Part shown: positions 1 through 6,774 of the stretch, piece by piece
How positions within the stretch are numbered: the stretch's first letter is position 1
How the letters are laid out: every line of letters starts with the position of its first letter
Source of the DNA: Spirillospora albida
GTDB lineage: Bacteria; Actinomycetota; Actinomycetes; Streptosporangiales; Streptosporangiaceae
DNA: 64,000 nucleotides
Reading direction: 5' to 3'
NCBI RefSeq assembly: GCF_000718255.1
Contig: NZ_JOFJ01000013.1
Span: 62,001-126,000, forward strand
The notes under the pieces: model-generated
What the model was told of the DNA's origin: nothing
Databases searched by the model: none
The model's input: the letters and a program-made list of their open reading frames with translations, nothing else
Position numbers and translations under genes: made by a program

Positions 1-2
1 CC

Positions 3-116
3 GAGCGGGCCGCGTCCGCGCTCGTCACCTGGTGGTCCGCCCATCTGGAGCGGACGCTGGACGCGTTCGCGGCGCCCTACACCGCCGATCCGGCCGCGAA
101 TCCCGCCTACGGCTGA
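3..116 (+). CDS. C-terminal end of an unknown protein (5' end outside window)
   Basis: An open frame enters from the left edge and ends with TGA at 114-116. About 37 residues are visible and they end in an Ala/Pro-rich tail (…AANPAYG). A Trp-Trp pair and the composition fit a real C-terminus. No family can be named from this fragment. The coupled operon starting at 206 is separated from it by about 90 bases that hold a promoter-like element. Confidence 0.5.
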   Translation, partial: ERAASALVTWWSAHLERTLDAFAAPYTADPAANPAYG

Positions 117-158
117 GACCGCCGCCGCCCCCGGGATGAGCGGGAAAGCCCGGCGAAA

Positions 159-198
159 ACTGGAAAACACTGGAACTGTCAGGAAGATCCGGTACTGT
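159..198 (+). promoter_or_regulatory. Putative promoter of the nuclease-helicase operon, possibly leaderless
   Basis: A TACTGT -10-like hexamer lies at 193-198, only 7 bases before the ATG at 206, so a leaderless or very short-leader mRNA is likely. Upstream are two direct copies of ACTGGAA (159-165 and 169-175) exactly one helical turn apart, overlapping the -35 region (TGGAAC, 171-176). This is pattern evidence only. Confidence 0.4.
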
Positions 199-205
199 CT
201 CGCGC

Positions 206-1006
206 ATGTCCGGGTCCCCCGACGCGCTGGAGGCGCGCATCGCCGAGCTGCGGAGCGGCGTGCGCCGGGCGATGGCGGCGGGCGACCGGGCGGAGGCGCG
301 GCGGCTGCGGGCCGCGCTGCGCGACGCCGAGAGCGCGTGGGACGACGCGGTCCTCGGCGCCGTGGACGACGGCGGGCCGCGGGACGCGCCGGGGCTGGTG
401 CCCGTCCGGGAACAGGTCCACCAGGTGCTGACGCTGCTCGGCGCGCCCGCCGCGCCGAAGCTGGTGGGGTCGGTGCACGCGGCGTTCTTCGGCGGCGACC
501 TGCCGGGGAACCGGGTGACGAGCCTGCGGCGGGACGAGGAGCGCTCGTTTCGGACCGCGCCGTACGCCCGCCCGTTCTACCTGTGCGCGGCGCTGACCGC
601 CGACCTGCTGGCGCCCGCGCGCGGGCTGCTGACGGTGAGCACATGGCCGCTGGAGCGGCGGATCGTGGGACCGCTCAGCGCCCGCACCGACTTCCTCACG
701 TCCGCGATCCGGCTCTCGGAGCACGCCCGGCGGGGCACGCCGTCGCCGGACGCGCGGCGGCTGCTGTGGCGTTTCGCGGCCAACATTCCGGGTGCGGCGA
801 CCGGTACGGTCGGTACCGTCGAGCCGGACGTGCTCGCCGCGGCCGCCCGTGCCGAGCTGGACGTGCACCGGGACGCCGACCTGCGGCGCCGCGCGGCCGC
901 GGCCGCGCGCGCCCGGGAGGGGCTCGACGACGCCGAACGGCTGTTCGGCAGCCGGCTGCGGGCGCATCCCGGCGGCCGCGCCCACACGGGAGAACGAGAC
1001 CGATGA
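206..1006 (+). CDS. Unknown protein, first gene of a nuclease-helicase operon
   Basis: A 266-residue soluble protein with no signal peptide or membrane segment. The first 50 residues are charged and predicted helical, rich in Arg/Glu/Ala. The middle holds aromatic and hydrophobic stretches (around residues 110-150), and the C-terminus is a second Arg/Ala-rich helix. I recognise no family. Its TGA overlaps the ATG of the nuclease gene (ATGA at 1003-1006), which indicates translational coupling, so it is probably a subunit or regulator of the nuclease-helicase system. The start ATG at 206 was chosen because promoter-like sequence lies directly upstream. A longer in-frame extension of the neighbouring frame from 136 is not credible. 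Confidence 0.8.
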   Translation: MSGSPDALEARIAELRSGVRRAMAAGDRAEARRLRAALRDAESAWDDAVLGAVDDGGPRDAPGLVPVREQVHQVLTLLGAPAAPKLVGSVHAAFFGGDLPGNRVTSLRRDEERSFRTAPYARPFYLCAALTADLLAPARGLLTVSTWPLERRIVGPLSARTDFLTSAIRLSEHARRGTPSPDARRLLWRFAANIPGAATGTVGTVEPDVLAAAARAELDVHRDADLRRRAAAAARAREGLDDAERLFGSRLRAHPGGRAHTGERDR

Positions 1007-2172
1007 CCGAGACCGCGCCGGACCTGGACCGGCTGCGCGGCGGCGCCGCCCCGCGCAACCACGACGCCCGCACGATCGCGGCGCTGACCGCCAATCCCGG
1101 GTGCGCCCGCCGCGGGGTGATGGACGCGGCGGGCGTCGACAAGGACGCCGTTGCGCGGGCGCTGGGGTTCCCGGCACCGTTCGGCCAGTCGCAGTTCGCG
1201 ATCACGCGCGGGAACGTGTTCGAGCAGCAGGTGAAGGCGGACGGCTGCGCGGAGCTGCTCACGCTGCTGCGGGAGGGGCTGGGGCTCGACGTCCCCGAGG
1301 TCGCCTACGACGATCTGGAGACGGTCGCGGGCAACGAGGGGCGGGAGCTGCGGCACATCCGGACGCGGCGGCTGCTCGCCCGCGCGCTGGAGACGGGCGA
1401 GGGCACGCTGTTCGACCATCCGCTGCTGCGGCTCGACATCGGGGGGCGTCCCGCGTACCTGGAGCCGGACGTGATCGCGTTCCAGTTCGCGGGCCGGTTC
1501 CACGTCATCGAGATCAAGTCGTTCGCGGTCGTGGACGGGCAGGCGGAGCCGGAGCAGGTCGCGGCGGCGGCGCGGCAGTCGGCGGTGTACGTGCTGGCGC
1601 TGCGGGACCTGGTCGCGGAGCTCGGGCACGATCCTGAGCGGGTGTCGCACGAGGTGTTCCTGGTGTGCCCGGAGAACTTCTCGAACCGTCCGGCGGCGAC
1701 GCCGGTGGACGTGCGGCCGCAGCTGGCGGTGCTGCGCAGGCAGCTCGCGCGGCTCACCCGGATCGACGACATCCTCGCGGAGCTTCCCGCCGACCTGACG
1801 TTCGCGCCGGGCGAGCGGCTCGCCGAGGCGGTCCGGACGGTCGAGGCCCGGTACGCGCCGGAGTGCATGGCGGGCTGCGAGATGGCGTTCTTCTGCCGGG
1901 ACGAGGCGCGCGCGTGCGGGGCGACGGGCGCGCTCGGCAGGTCCGTCCGGGACGATCTGGGCGGCCTCGACACGATCGGCACCGCGCTGGCCCTCGCCGA
2001 CGGCGACCTCGACCCGGCGGCGGACCTCGCGGAGACGGCCGCGCAGCTGCGGCTCGCGTCCCTGCTGCGGGCCGAGGCCCTGGAGAACGCGGAGGCCCGC
2101 CGGGCCGCCGAGGCGCCGCCGGCCCCGGCCGCGGCTCCGGCCGCCGCGATCCCGGAGAGCCGCGCGTCATGA
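1003..2172 (+). CDS. Cas4/RecB-like PD-(D/E)XK nuclease with Fe-S cysteines
   Basis: A 389-residue protein with a PD-(D/E)XK core: Asp156 (LEPDV) followed by Glu170-Ile-Lys172 (VIEIKSF), as in RecB-family exonucleases. One Cys near the N-terminus (C34, in NPGC) and a C-terminal group C288-x3-C292-x5-C298 (plus C305) copy the one-plus-three arrangement that holds a 4Fe-4S cluster in Cas4, AddB and Dna2 nucleases. The last 60 residues are an Ala/Pro/Glu-rich tail. It overlaps both neighbours by 4 bases. No cas1/cas2 genes or repeats are nearby, so a CRISPR role is unlikely. A single-strand end-processing nuclease working with the helicase at 3635 is the likely role. The fold assignment is firm; the biology is inferred. 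Confidence 0.8.
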   Translation: MTETAPDLDRLRGGAAPRNHDARTIAALTANPGCARRGVMDAAGVDKDAVARALGFPAPFGQSQFAITRGNVFEQQVKADGCAELLTLLREGLGLDVPEVAYDDLETVAGNEGRELRHIRTRRLLARALETGEGTLFDHPLLRLDIGGRPAYLEPDVIAFQFAGRFHVIEIKSFAVVDGQAEPEQVAAAARQSAVYVLALRDLVAELGHDPERVSHEVFLVCPENFSNRPAATPVDVRPQLAVLRRQLARLTRIDDILAELPADLTFAPGERLAEAVRTVEARYAPECMAGCEMAFFCRDEARACGATGALGRSVRDDLGGLDTIGTALALADGDLDPAADLAETAAQLRLASLLRAEALENAEARRAAEAPPAPAAAPAAAIPESRAS

Positions 2173-3638
2173 GCGCGCTGTCGGCGCTGGCGCGACTGGA
2201 GGCGGTGCGGGCGGGCCGGGCGCAGCCGGTCGCGACGGTGCGGCACGTGCACATCGCGGACGCGCCGCTGGTGCTGGTGCCGCTGAAGCTGGCCGGTGAG
2301 GCGGCCGCCCCGCTCGCGGTGATGGCGGGCGCGGCACCGGACGCGCCGTCGCTGCTGATCGTCCCGCAGCCCCGGAACCGCGACCAGCGGTTCGCGTTCG
2401 CGGCGTCGCTGGCGCGGCTCGTCCTGAACCATGTCGAGACGCACCGGGGCGAGGTCGAGGAGCTGCCCGGCAAGGACGGCGAGGTGCGGCTGCGGTACGG
2501 GGACGCGCCGCAGCTGCTGGTCCCGAACCGGGGCGGTGTCCGGTTCCTGCGGCTGCTCGGCCGGTCGACGCGGTTCCGGAGCACGGAGGGCGCGTACGCG
2601 GTCGACGCGGCCGTGCCCGTCCTCGGCCGATGGCTGACGTGGTTCGCGGACCGGCACGACCATCCGGGCTCGTCGCTGCTGGGGGCCGCCACGGAGCTGC
2701 TGCGGCTGCACTGGGCGACCGGGCAGAGCTCCCTGGAGGACGGCAACCTGGCGGCGCTCATGGGCTGGATCGACCCGCCGGACGGGCTGGACGGCCCGTC
2801 CGCCGCGGCCCTCGCGGAGGACCCGGTGCGGTGGCCGCCAGCGGGCCCGGCGACCGACCCGACGTTCGACAACGAGGTGCTCGCCCCCGCGATCGCGGCC
2901 TACGACCGGTCGGGCGGCGACGCCCGCGCGCGGGAACGGCTCCGGGCCGCGATCGAGACGCAGGTCACGCCCACGTGGGAGCTGATGTGGCGGGCCGTCG
3001 GGCTGCTGCGGGCCCTGCCGGAGGCCGCCGGTGTCGCCCGCCGCTGGGAGCGGGACCGGGACGCGTTCACCCATTACCACCAGACGTTCGGCGAGGCGTA
3101 TCCTCAGGCCCGCCGCGACCCGCCCGTCCGGGCGGCGCGCCGGCTCCACGACCTGGAGCGGGCGCAGGAGGCGTACGAGGCGCAGCGGGCGTTCGACGAT
3201 CCTCTGGTCATGGCGGAGCAGCGGCTCACGGGCGCGGCGTTCGGCGGTGTGGTCACCGAGTGCCACCCGGAGCGGCTGGACGAGACCGGCAAGCGGCCGA
3301 AGCTGCGCCCGCTGCTGCGGGTGGCGACCGGCGACCCGGTCCGGCTGGAGCCGGGGACGCCGGTGTGCAGCGCGGCGCGTCCGGCGCTGAAGGGGAGGAT
3401 CGTGGAGATCGGCGGCGGCGGCGTGCTGGTGGAGCTGACCGGCGGGCTGGGCAGGCGGCTCGTCCCGGAGGCCGGCGTGGTCCCGGTGGAGGGCGACCGC
3501 GTCTGCTTCACGTCCCGCACGGAGGGGTCCTTCGGCATCGCGCGGTTCCCCGACCGGGAGGACACGCCGTGGACGCACGGCGGGCCGCCGGAGGACTACG
3601 TACCGACCGCCGACGACGCCCGCGAGGACTGGTCGTGA
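2169..3638 (+). CDS. Unknown 489-residue protein between nuclease and helicase genes
   Basis: A soluble protein of 489 residues starting at the ATG that overlaps the nuclease stop (ATGA, 2169-2172). The N-terminal third looks beta-rich (HIADAPLVLVPLKL and following strands). The middle is helical, with conserved-looking Trp and His residues (ELMWRAVGLL, THYHQTFGEAY). The last about 100 residues look like a small beta-barrel (KGRIVEIGGGGVLVEL), compatible with an SH3/OB-like nucleic-acid-binding module. I recognise no family. Its position between a Cas4-like nuclease and an SF1 helicase, with overlaps at both ends, suggests a scaffold or DNA-binding subunit. Confidence 0.75.
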   Translation: MSALSALARLEAVRAGRAQPVATVRHVHIADAPLVLVPLKLAGEAAAPLAVMAGAAPDAPSLLIVPQPRNRDQRFAFAASLARLVLNHVETHRGEVEELPGKDGEVRLRYGDAPQLLVPNRGGVRFLRLLGRSTRFRSTEGAYAVDAAVPVLGRWLTWFADRHDHPGSSLLGAATELLRLHWATGQSSLEDGNLAALMGWIDPPDGLDGPSAAALAEDPVRWPPAGPATDPTFDNEVLAPAIAAYDRSGGDARARERLRAAIETQVTPTWELMWRAVGLLRALPEAAGVARRWERDRDAFTHYHQTFGEAYPQARRDPPVRAARRLHDLERAQEAYEAQRAFDDPLVMAEQRLTGAAFGGVVTECHPERLDETGKRPKLRPLLRVATGDPVRLEPGTPVCSAARPALKGRIVEIGGGGVLVELTGGLGRRLVPEAGVVPVEGDRVCFTSRTEGSFGIARFPDREDTPWTHGGPPEDYVPTADDAREDWS

Positions 3639-5005
3639 GCCGCCCCCCTCTCATGTCGGTGCCCCACGCCGCGAACGCGGAGACCGGCCCCGCGCCCCCG
3701 GAGACCGACCCGGCGCGGGCGGCGGGACGGGTCGTCGCGGACGTCCTCGCCGACCTCGGCGGCGGCCACCGCGGGGTGGTGGTCGACTCGCCGCCGGGCG
3801 CGGGGAAGTCGACGCTCGTGGTCCGCGCGGCCGCGCACCTGGCCGCCGCGGGCGAGCGGCTGATGATCGTCGCGCAGACGAACGAGCAGGTCGACGACCT
3901 CATCGACCGGCTCGCCGGGAAGCACCCCGAGGTGCCGCTCGGGCGGCTGTCGGCGTCCGGGTACGCGCCGTCCGACCGCGTCCGCGCGCATCCGGCGGTG
4001 CGGGTGGCGCAGAAGGCCGACGACCTCGCCGGCCAGACCGTCGTCATCGCGACCGCCGCGAAGTGGGCGACGCTGCAGGACGGCTCCTGGCCGTGGGCGA
4101 TCGTGGACGAGGCGTACCAGATGCGCTCGGACATGCTGCTGCGCATCGCGGGGCGGTTCGAGCGGGCGCTGTTCGTCGGCGATCCCGGGCAGCTCGACCC
4201 GTTCTCCACCGTGGAGGTGGAGCGCTGGGCGGGCCTCTCCTGGGATCCGATGCGCAGCGCCGTGTCCGTGCTGCTGGCGCACAATCCGGACCTGCCCGTC
4301 CACCGGCTGCCGGTGTCGTGGCGGCTGCCCGCGTCGGCCGCGCCGGTGGTGTCGGACGCGTTCTACCCGTTCACCGGTTTCCAGGCCGGGACGCGGGAGG
4401 GCGACCGGCGGCTGGAGTTCGGCGCGCGCGGCATGGGCACCACCTACGACCGCGCGCTGGAGGAGGCCGCGGCGACCGGCTGGGCCCTGTACGAGCTGCC
4501 CGCGCGGCACACGCTGCGGACCGACGCGGAGGCCGTGCAGGCGACGGCGGCACTGGCCGTCCGGCTGCTGCAGCGCGGCCCGGTCGCGCATTCGGAGCAG
4601 GGCACGGCGGGCGTGGACGCGGCCCGGGTGGCGATCGGCGCGGCGCACCGCGACCAGGTCGCCGCGATCCGGGCGGCGCTCGGCCCGCACGGCGCGGGCA
4701 TCACGGTCGACACGGCGAACCGGCTGCAGGGCCGCGAGTACGACGTGACGGTGGTGCTGCATCCGCTGTCGGGGCGGCGCGACGCGACCGCGTTCCATCT
4801 GGAGTCCGGCCGGCTGTGCGTGCTGGCGTCGCGGCACCGGCACGCGTGCGTGGTGGTGGCGCGGGCGGGCATCCCCGAGCTGCTGGACGCGCACCCGTCG
4901 ACGGAGCCGGTGCGGCTCGGGGTGCCGGTGAAGTTCCCGGACGGGTGGGAGGCGAACCAGTCGGTCCTCGCGCATCTGGCGGCGCACCGCGTCCCGGCGG
5001 GGTGA
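3635..5005 (+). CDS. Upf1/Dna2-like superfamily 1 helicase
   Basis: A protein of 456 residues if it starts at the GTG at 3635, which overlaps the previous stop as GTGA; an ATG at 3653 is an alternative. All SF1 motifs are visible in order: Walker A SPPGAGKST, motif Ia (IVAQTNEQVDDL), Walker B VDEAYQM, motif III FVGDPGQLDP, motif IV-like LPVSWRLP, motif V VDTANRLQGREYDV and motif VI CVLASRHRHA with its arginine finger. The DxxxxLQGREYD form of motif V is typical of the Upf1/Dna2 (SF1B, 5'-3') branch rather than UvrD/PcrA. It is short for the family and lacks the large 1B/2B insertions. It ends a four-gene coupled operon with the Fe-S nuclease, so the two together look like Dna2 split into separate genes. 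Confidence 0.85.
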   Translation: MSRPPLMSVPHAANAETGPAPPETDPARAAGRVVADVLADLGGGHRGVVVDSPPGAGKSTLVVRAAAHLAAAGERLMIVAQTNEQVDDLIDRLAGKHPEVPLGRLSASGYAPSDRVRAHPAVRVAQKADDLAGQTVVIATAAKWATLQDGSWPWAIVDEAYQMRSDMLLRIAGRFERALFVGDPGQLDPFSTVEVERWAGLSWDPMRSAVSVLLAHNPDLPVHRLPVSWRLPASAAPVVSDAFYPFTGFQAGTREGDRRLEFGARGMGTTYDRALEEAAATGWALYELPARHTLRTDAEAVQATAALAVRLLQRGPVAHSEQGTAGVDAARVAIGAAHRDQVAAIRAALGPHGAGITVDTANRLQGREYDVTVVLHPLSGRRDATAFHLESGRLCVLASRHRHACVVVARAGIPELLDAHPSTEPVRLGVPVKFPDGWEANQSVLAHLAAHRVPAG

Positions 5006-5037
5006 CCGGAGATACCCCGCACCGCGTACCGGCGGGG
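4984..5037. repeat. Imperfect 19-bp direct repeat at the helicase 3' end
   Basis: GCACCGCGTCCCGGCGGGG (4984-5002) recurs as GCACCGCGTACCGGCGGGG (5019-5037) with one mismatch and a 35-base offset. The first copy encodes the last helicase residues and the second lies just after the stop. It looks like a small local duplication. Confidence 0.7.
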
Positions 5038-5091
5038 CGTCCGGCCGGATACTGTGAAGACCGGCGTCCCGGTGACCCGGGGAGGGGGGAC

Positions 5092-5607
5092 ATGGACGAC
5101 CTGGGCTTCATGTGCGCCCGCTGCGGCGGGGAGGTGCACGATGTGACGCACAACCGCGAGGGTTCGCTCGACGGGGTCGGGTACCGGCACAACCGGCGTG
5201 TCGAGCCGTGGGACCACGAGCTGGAGCTCGCCGTGGGAGCCCCGGGCCCGCAGAGCCCGGCGTGCGACTTCTGCGCCGCGCCCGCCCCGCGCTGGCTGTA
5301 CTACCCGACGCTCGACCCGGACGACACCGACATGTTCGAGGTCGAACTCGACACCTCGGACCTGTCGGACGACGACACGGCCGTCGCCGTGCTGAACATG
5401 CTGTACCCCTGGTACGCGTGCGACACGTGCTCGGTGCTCATCGCCGACCGCAACGTGGAGCTGATCATCGCCCGCGCCCTGGAGCGCACGCCGGTCCCGG
5501 CCGGCGGGGCCGTCGACGAGGAGACCGTGCGGGCGCGGCTGAACGGTTCCCTGTCGGTCTTCTTCACGACCCGCCCCGGCCGCCCGCAGCCGTCCCGCGC
5601 CGTCTGA
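5092..5607 (+). CDS. Hypothetical zinc-ribbon protein
   Basis: A 171-residue protein with three CxxC pairs: CARC near residue 8, CDFC near residue 60 and CDTC near residue 118. This suggests one or two zinc-ribbon sites. Between them is an acidic stretch with aromatic residues (WLYYPTLDPDDTD). No enzymatic motif was recognised. It starts at an ATG preceded by GGAGGGGGG. It has its own likely promoter (TACTGT at 5050-5055) about 85 bases after the helicase gene, so membership of the upstream operon is uncertain. Confidence 0.75.
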   Translation: MDDLGFMCARCGGEVHDVTHNREGSLDGVGYRHNRRVEPWDHELELAVGAPGPQSPACDFCAAPAPRWLYYPTLDPDDTDMFEVELDTSDLSDDDTAVAVLNMLYPWYACDTCSVLIADRNVELIIARALERTPVPAGGAVDEETVRARLNGSLSVFFTTRPGRPQPSRAV

Positions 5608-5693
5608 TCGGGGCGGTACGGCCACGGGCCGCCGCCCCGCGCCTTAAAATCGGACCGTTCCGTGCGGGGGCACGAGAGCACCGGGGGGCTCTA

Positions 5694-6395
5694 ATGATCA
5701 TCGAGAGACGGTTCCGCGGCCCGGACGGCTCGGGCAACGGGGGCTATGTGGCGGGCCTGCTCGCCGGGCGGATGGTGACCGACACGGTGACGGTCACGCT
5801 GCGGTGCCCGCCGCCGCTGGAACGGGAGCTGACCGTCACGGCCGAGGACGAGCGGCGCCGCGCGCTGCGGCTGTGGGACGGCGACCGCCTGGTCGCGGAG
5901 GCCATGGCGGGCGCGATCGCTGTGCCGCCCGTCCCGCCGGTGCCGTTCGTGATGGCGGCGGTGGGGGCGGAGAAGTACCGGGCGGCCGAGAGCCACCCGT
6001 TTCCCGGCTGCTTCGTGTGCGGGCCGGAGCGGGCCCTCGGGGACGGGCTGCGGCTGGAACCCGGTCCGGTCGGCGACGGTACGGTGGCTGCGCCCTGGAC
6101 GCCGGTGCGGACGCCGGGCCGCGAGATCGTGTGGGCGGCGCTCGACTGCCCGGGCGGCTGGGCGTTCGACGTGGCGGGCCGGCCCGCCGTGCTCGGCACG
6201 ATGACCGCGGAGATCGGCGACGTGCCCGCGGCGGGCGAGCGGTGCGTGGTGGTGGGGTACGCGCGCAGCCGGGAGGGCCGCAAGATGCACGCGGCGACGG
6301 CGCTGTACGGCGCGGACGGGCGGCTCCTCGGCCGCGCGGAACAGATCTGGGTCGAGATCGATCCCGAGCGTTTCGGGCGCGGCACCGCGATCTGA
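5694..6395 (+). CDS. Hotdog-fold (PaaI/thioesterase-like) protein
   Basis: A 233-residue protein with two beta-rich halves. The motif around residues 100-120 (HPFPGCFVCGPER followed by GDGLRL) marks a group of actinobacterial hotdog-fold proteins annotated as thioesterase-like. The C-terminal half ends in a second conserved segment (GRLLGRAEQIWVEID). Substrate unknown. No partner genes of acyl metabolism lie directly beside it. The ATG at 5694 follows CGGGGGGCT, which can serve as a ribosome binding site. Confidence 0.7.
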   Translation: MIIERRFRGPDGSGNGGYVAGLLAGRMVTDTVTVTLRCPPPLERELTVTAEDERRRALRLWDGDRLVAEAMAGAIAVPPVPPVPFVMAAVGAEKYRAAESHPFPGCFVCGPERALGDGLRLEPGPVGDGTVAAPWTPVRTPGREIVWAALDCPGGWAFDVAGRPAVLGTMTAEIGDVPAAGERCVVVGYARSREGRKMHAATALYGADGRLLGRAEQIWVEIDPERFGRGTAI

Positions 6396-6513
6396 CCCAC
6401 CCGATCCCGCCCGATTCCACCCGGGTTACAGAAGAATGTGTCTTCCGACATGGACCCGTGCGCGCCTTCCGCTGTTGAATCTGAAGCTTCCGCGAAAACT
6501 GGAGGCGGGTCAG

Positions 6514-6735
6514 ATGAGCGGAAGCGGGTTGCTCCTCATCGGGATCGCGGCCCTGGCGGTGTACACCGGGATGCACTGGGAGCGCGCCCGGCGTGCGATG
6601 TTCGACGTCAAGATCGGACGGAAGCGGGTGTCGAACCTGCGGCAGACGGCGGCGAAGGAGCAGCGCCAGACATTGATGATCATCGTGATCGCGACCGTGG
6701 TGCTCTTCCTGATCGTGAAGGCCCGCGGCGGCTGA
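6514..6735 (+). CDS. Small membrane protein, two predicted TM helices
   Basis: A 73-residue protein with hydrophobic segments at about residues 4-19 (LLLIGIAALAVYTG) and 52-68 (LMIIVIATVVLFLIV), separated by a basic, mostly hydrophilic loop (RKRVSNLRQ). Both ends would be on the same side of the membrane. The start ATG follows a GGAGGCGGG ribosome binding site. No function is recognised. It converges with the coiled-coil gene at 6775 across a strong hairpin. Confidence 0.7.
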   Translation: MSGSGLLLIGIAALAVYTGMHWERARRAMFDVKIGRKRVSNLRQTAAKEQRQTLMIIVIATVVLFLIVKARGG

Positions 6736-6737
6736 CC

Positions 6738-6761
6738 GGGGGCGCGCACGGCCGCGCCCCC
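6738..6761. terminator. Bidirectional hairpin terminator between convergent genes
   Basis: Perfect 9-bp arms GGGGGCGCG (6738-6746) and CGCGCCCCC (6753-6761) around a 6-base loop. It lies between the stop codons of the small membrane protein (6735) and the coiled-coil gene (6775), so it can end transcription from both sides. There is no U-tract, which is usual for actinobacteria. Confidence 0.75.
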
Positions 6762-6774
6762 GGCGCCCGGCGGC

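Noticed and set aside
136..1002. A long open frame continuing upstream of the nuclease start
   Set aside because: The upstream part is Arg/Gly/Ala-rich shadow coding of the 206-1006 gene. The ATGA junction and the nuclease N-terminus support the ATG at 1003.
1003..2172. Cas4 of a CRISPR-Cas system
   Set aside because: No cas1/cas2, no repeat-spacer array, and the neighbours are a helicase and unknown proteins.
1305..3578. Very long antisense open frame opposite the nuclease and 489-residue genes
   Set aside because: It is Arg/Pro-rich, overlaps coupled sense genes with clear motifs, and reflects the absence of stop codons in GC-rich antisense frames.
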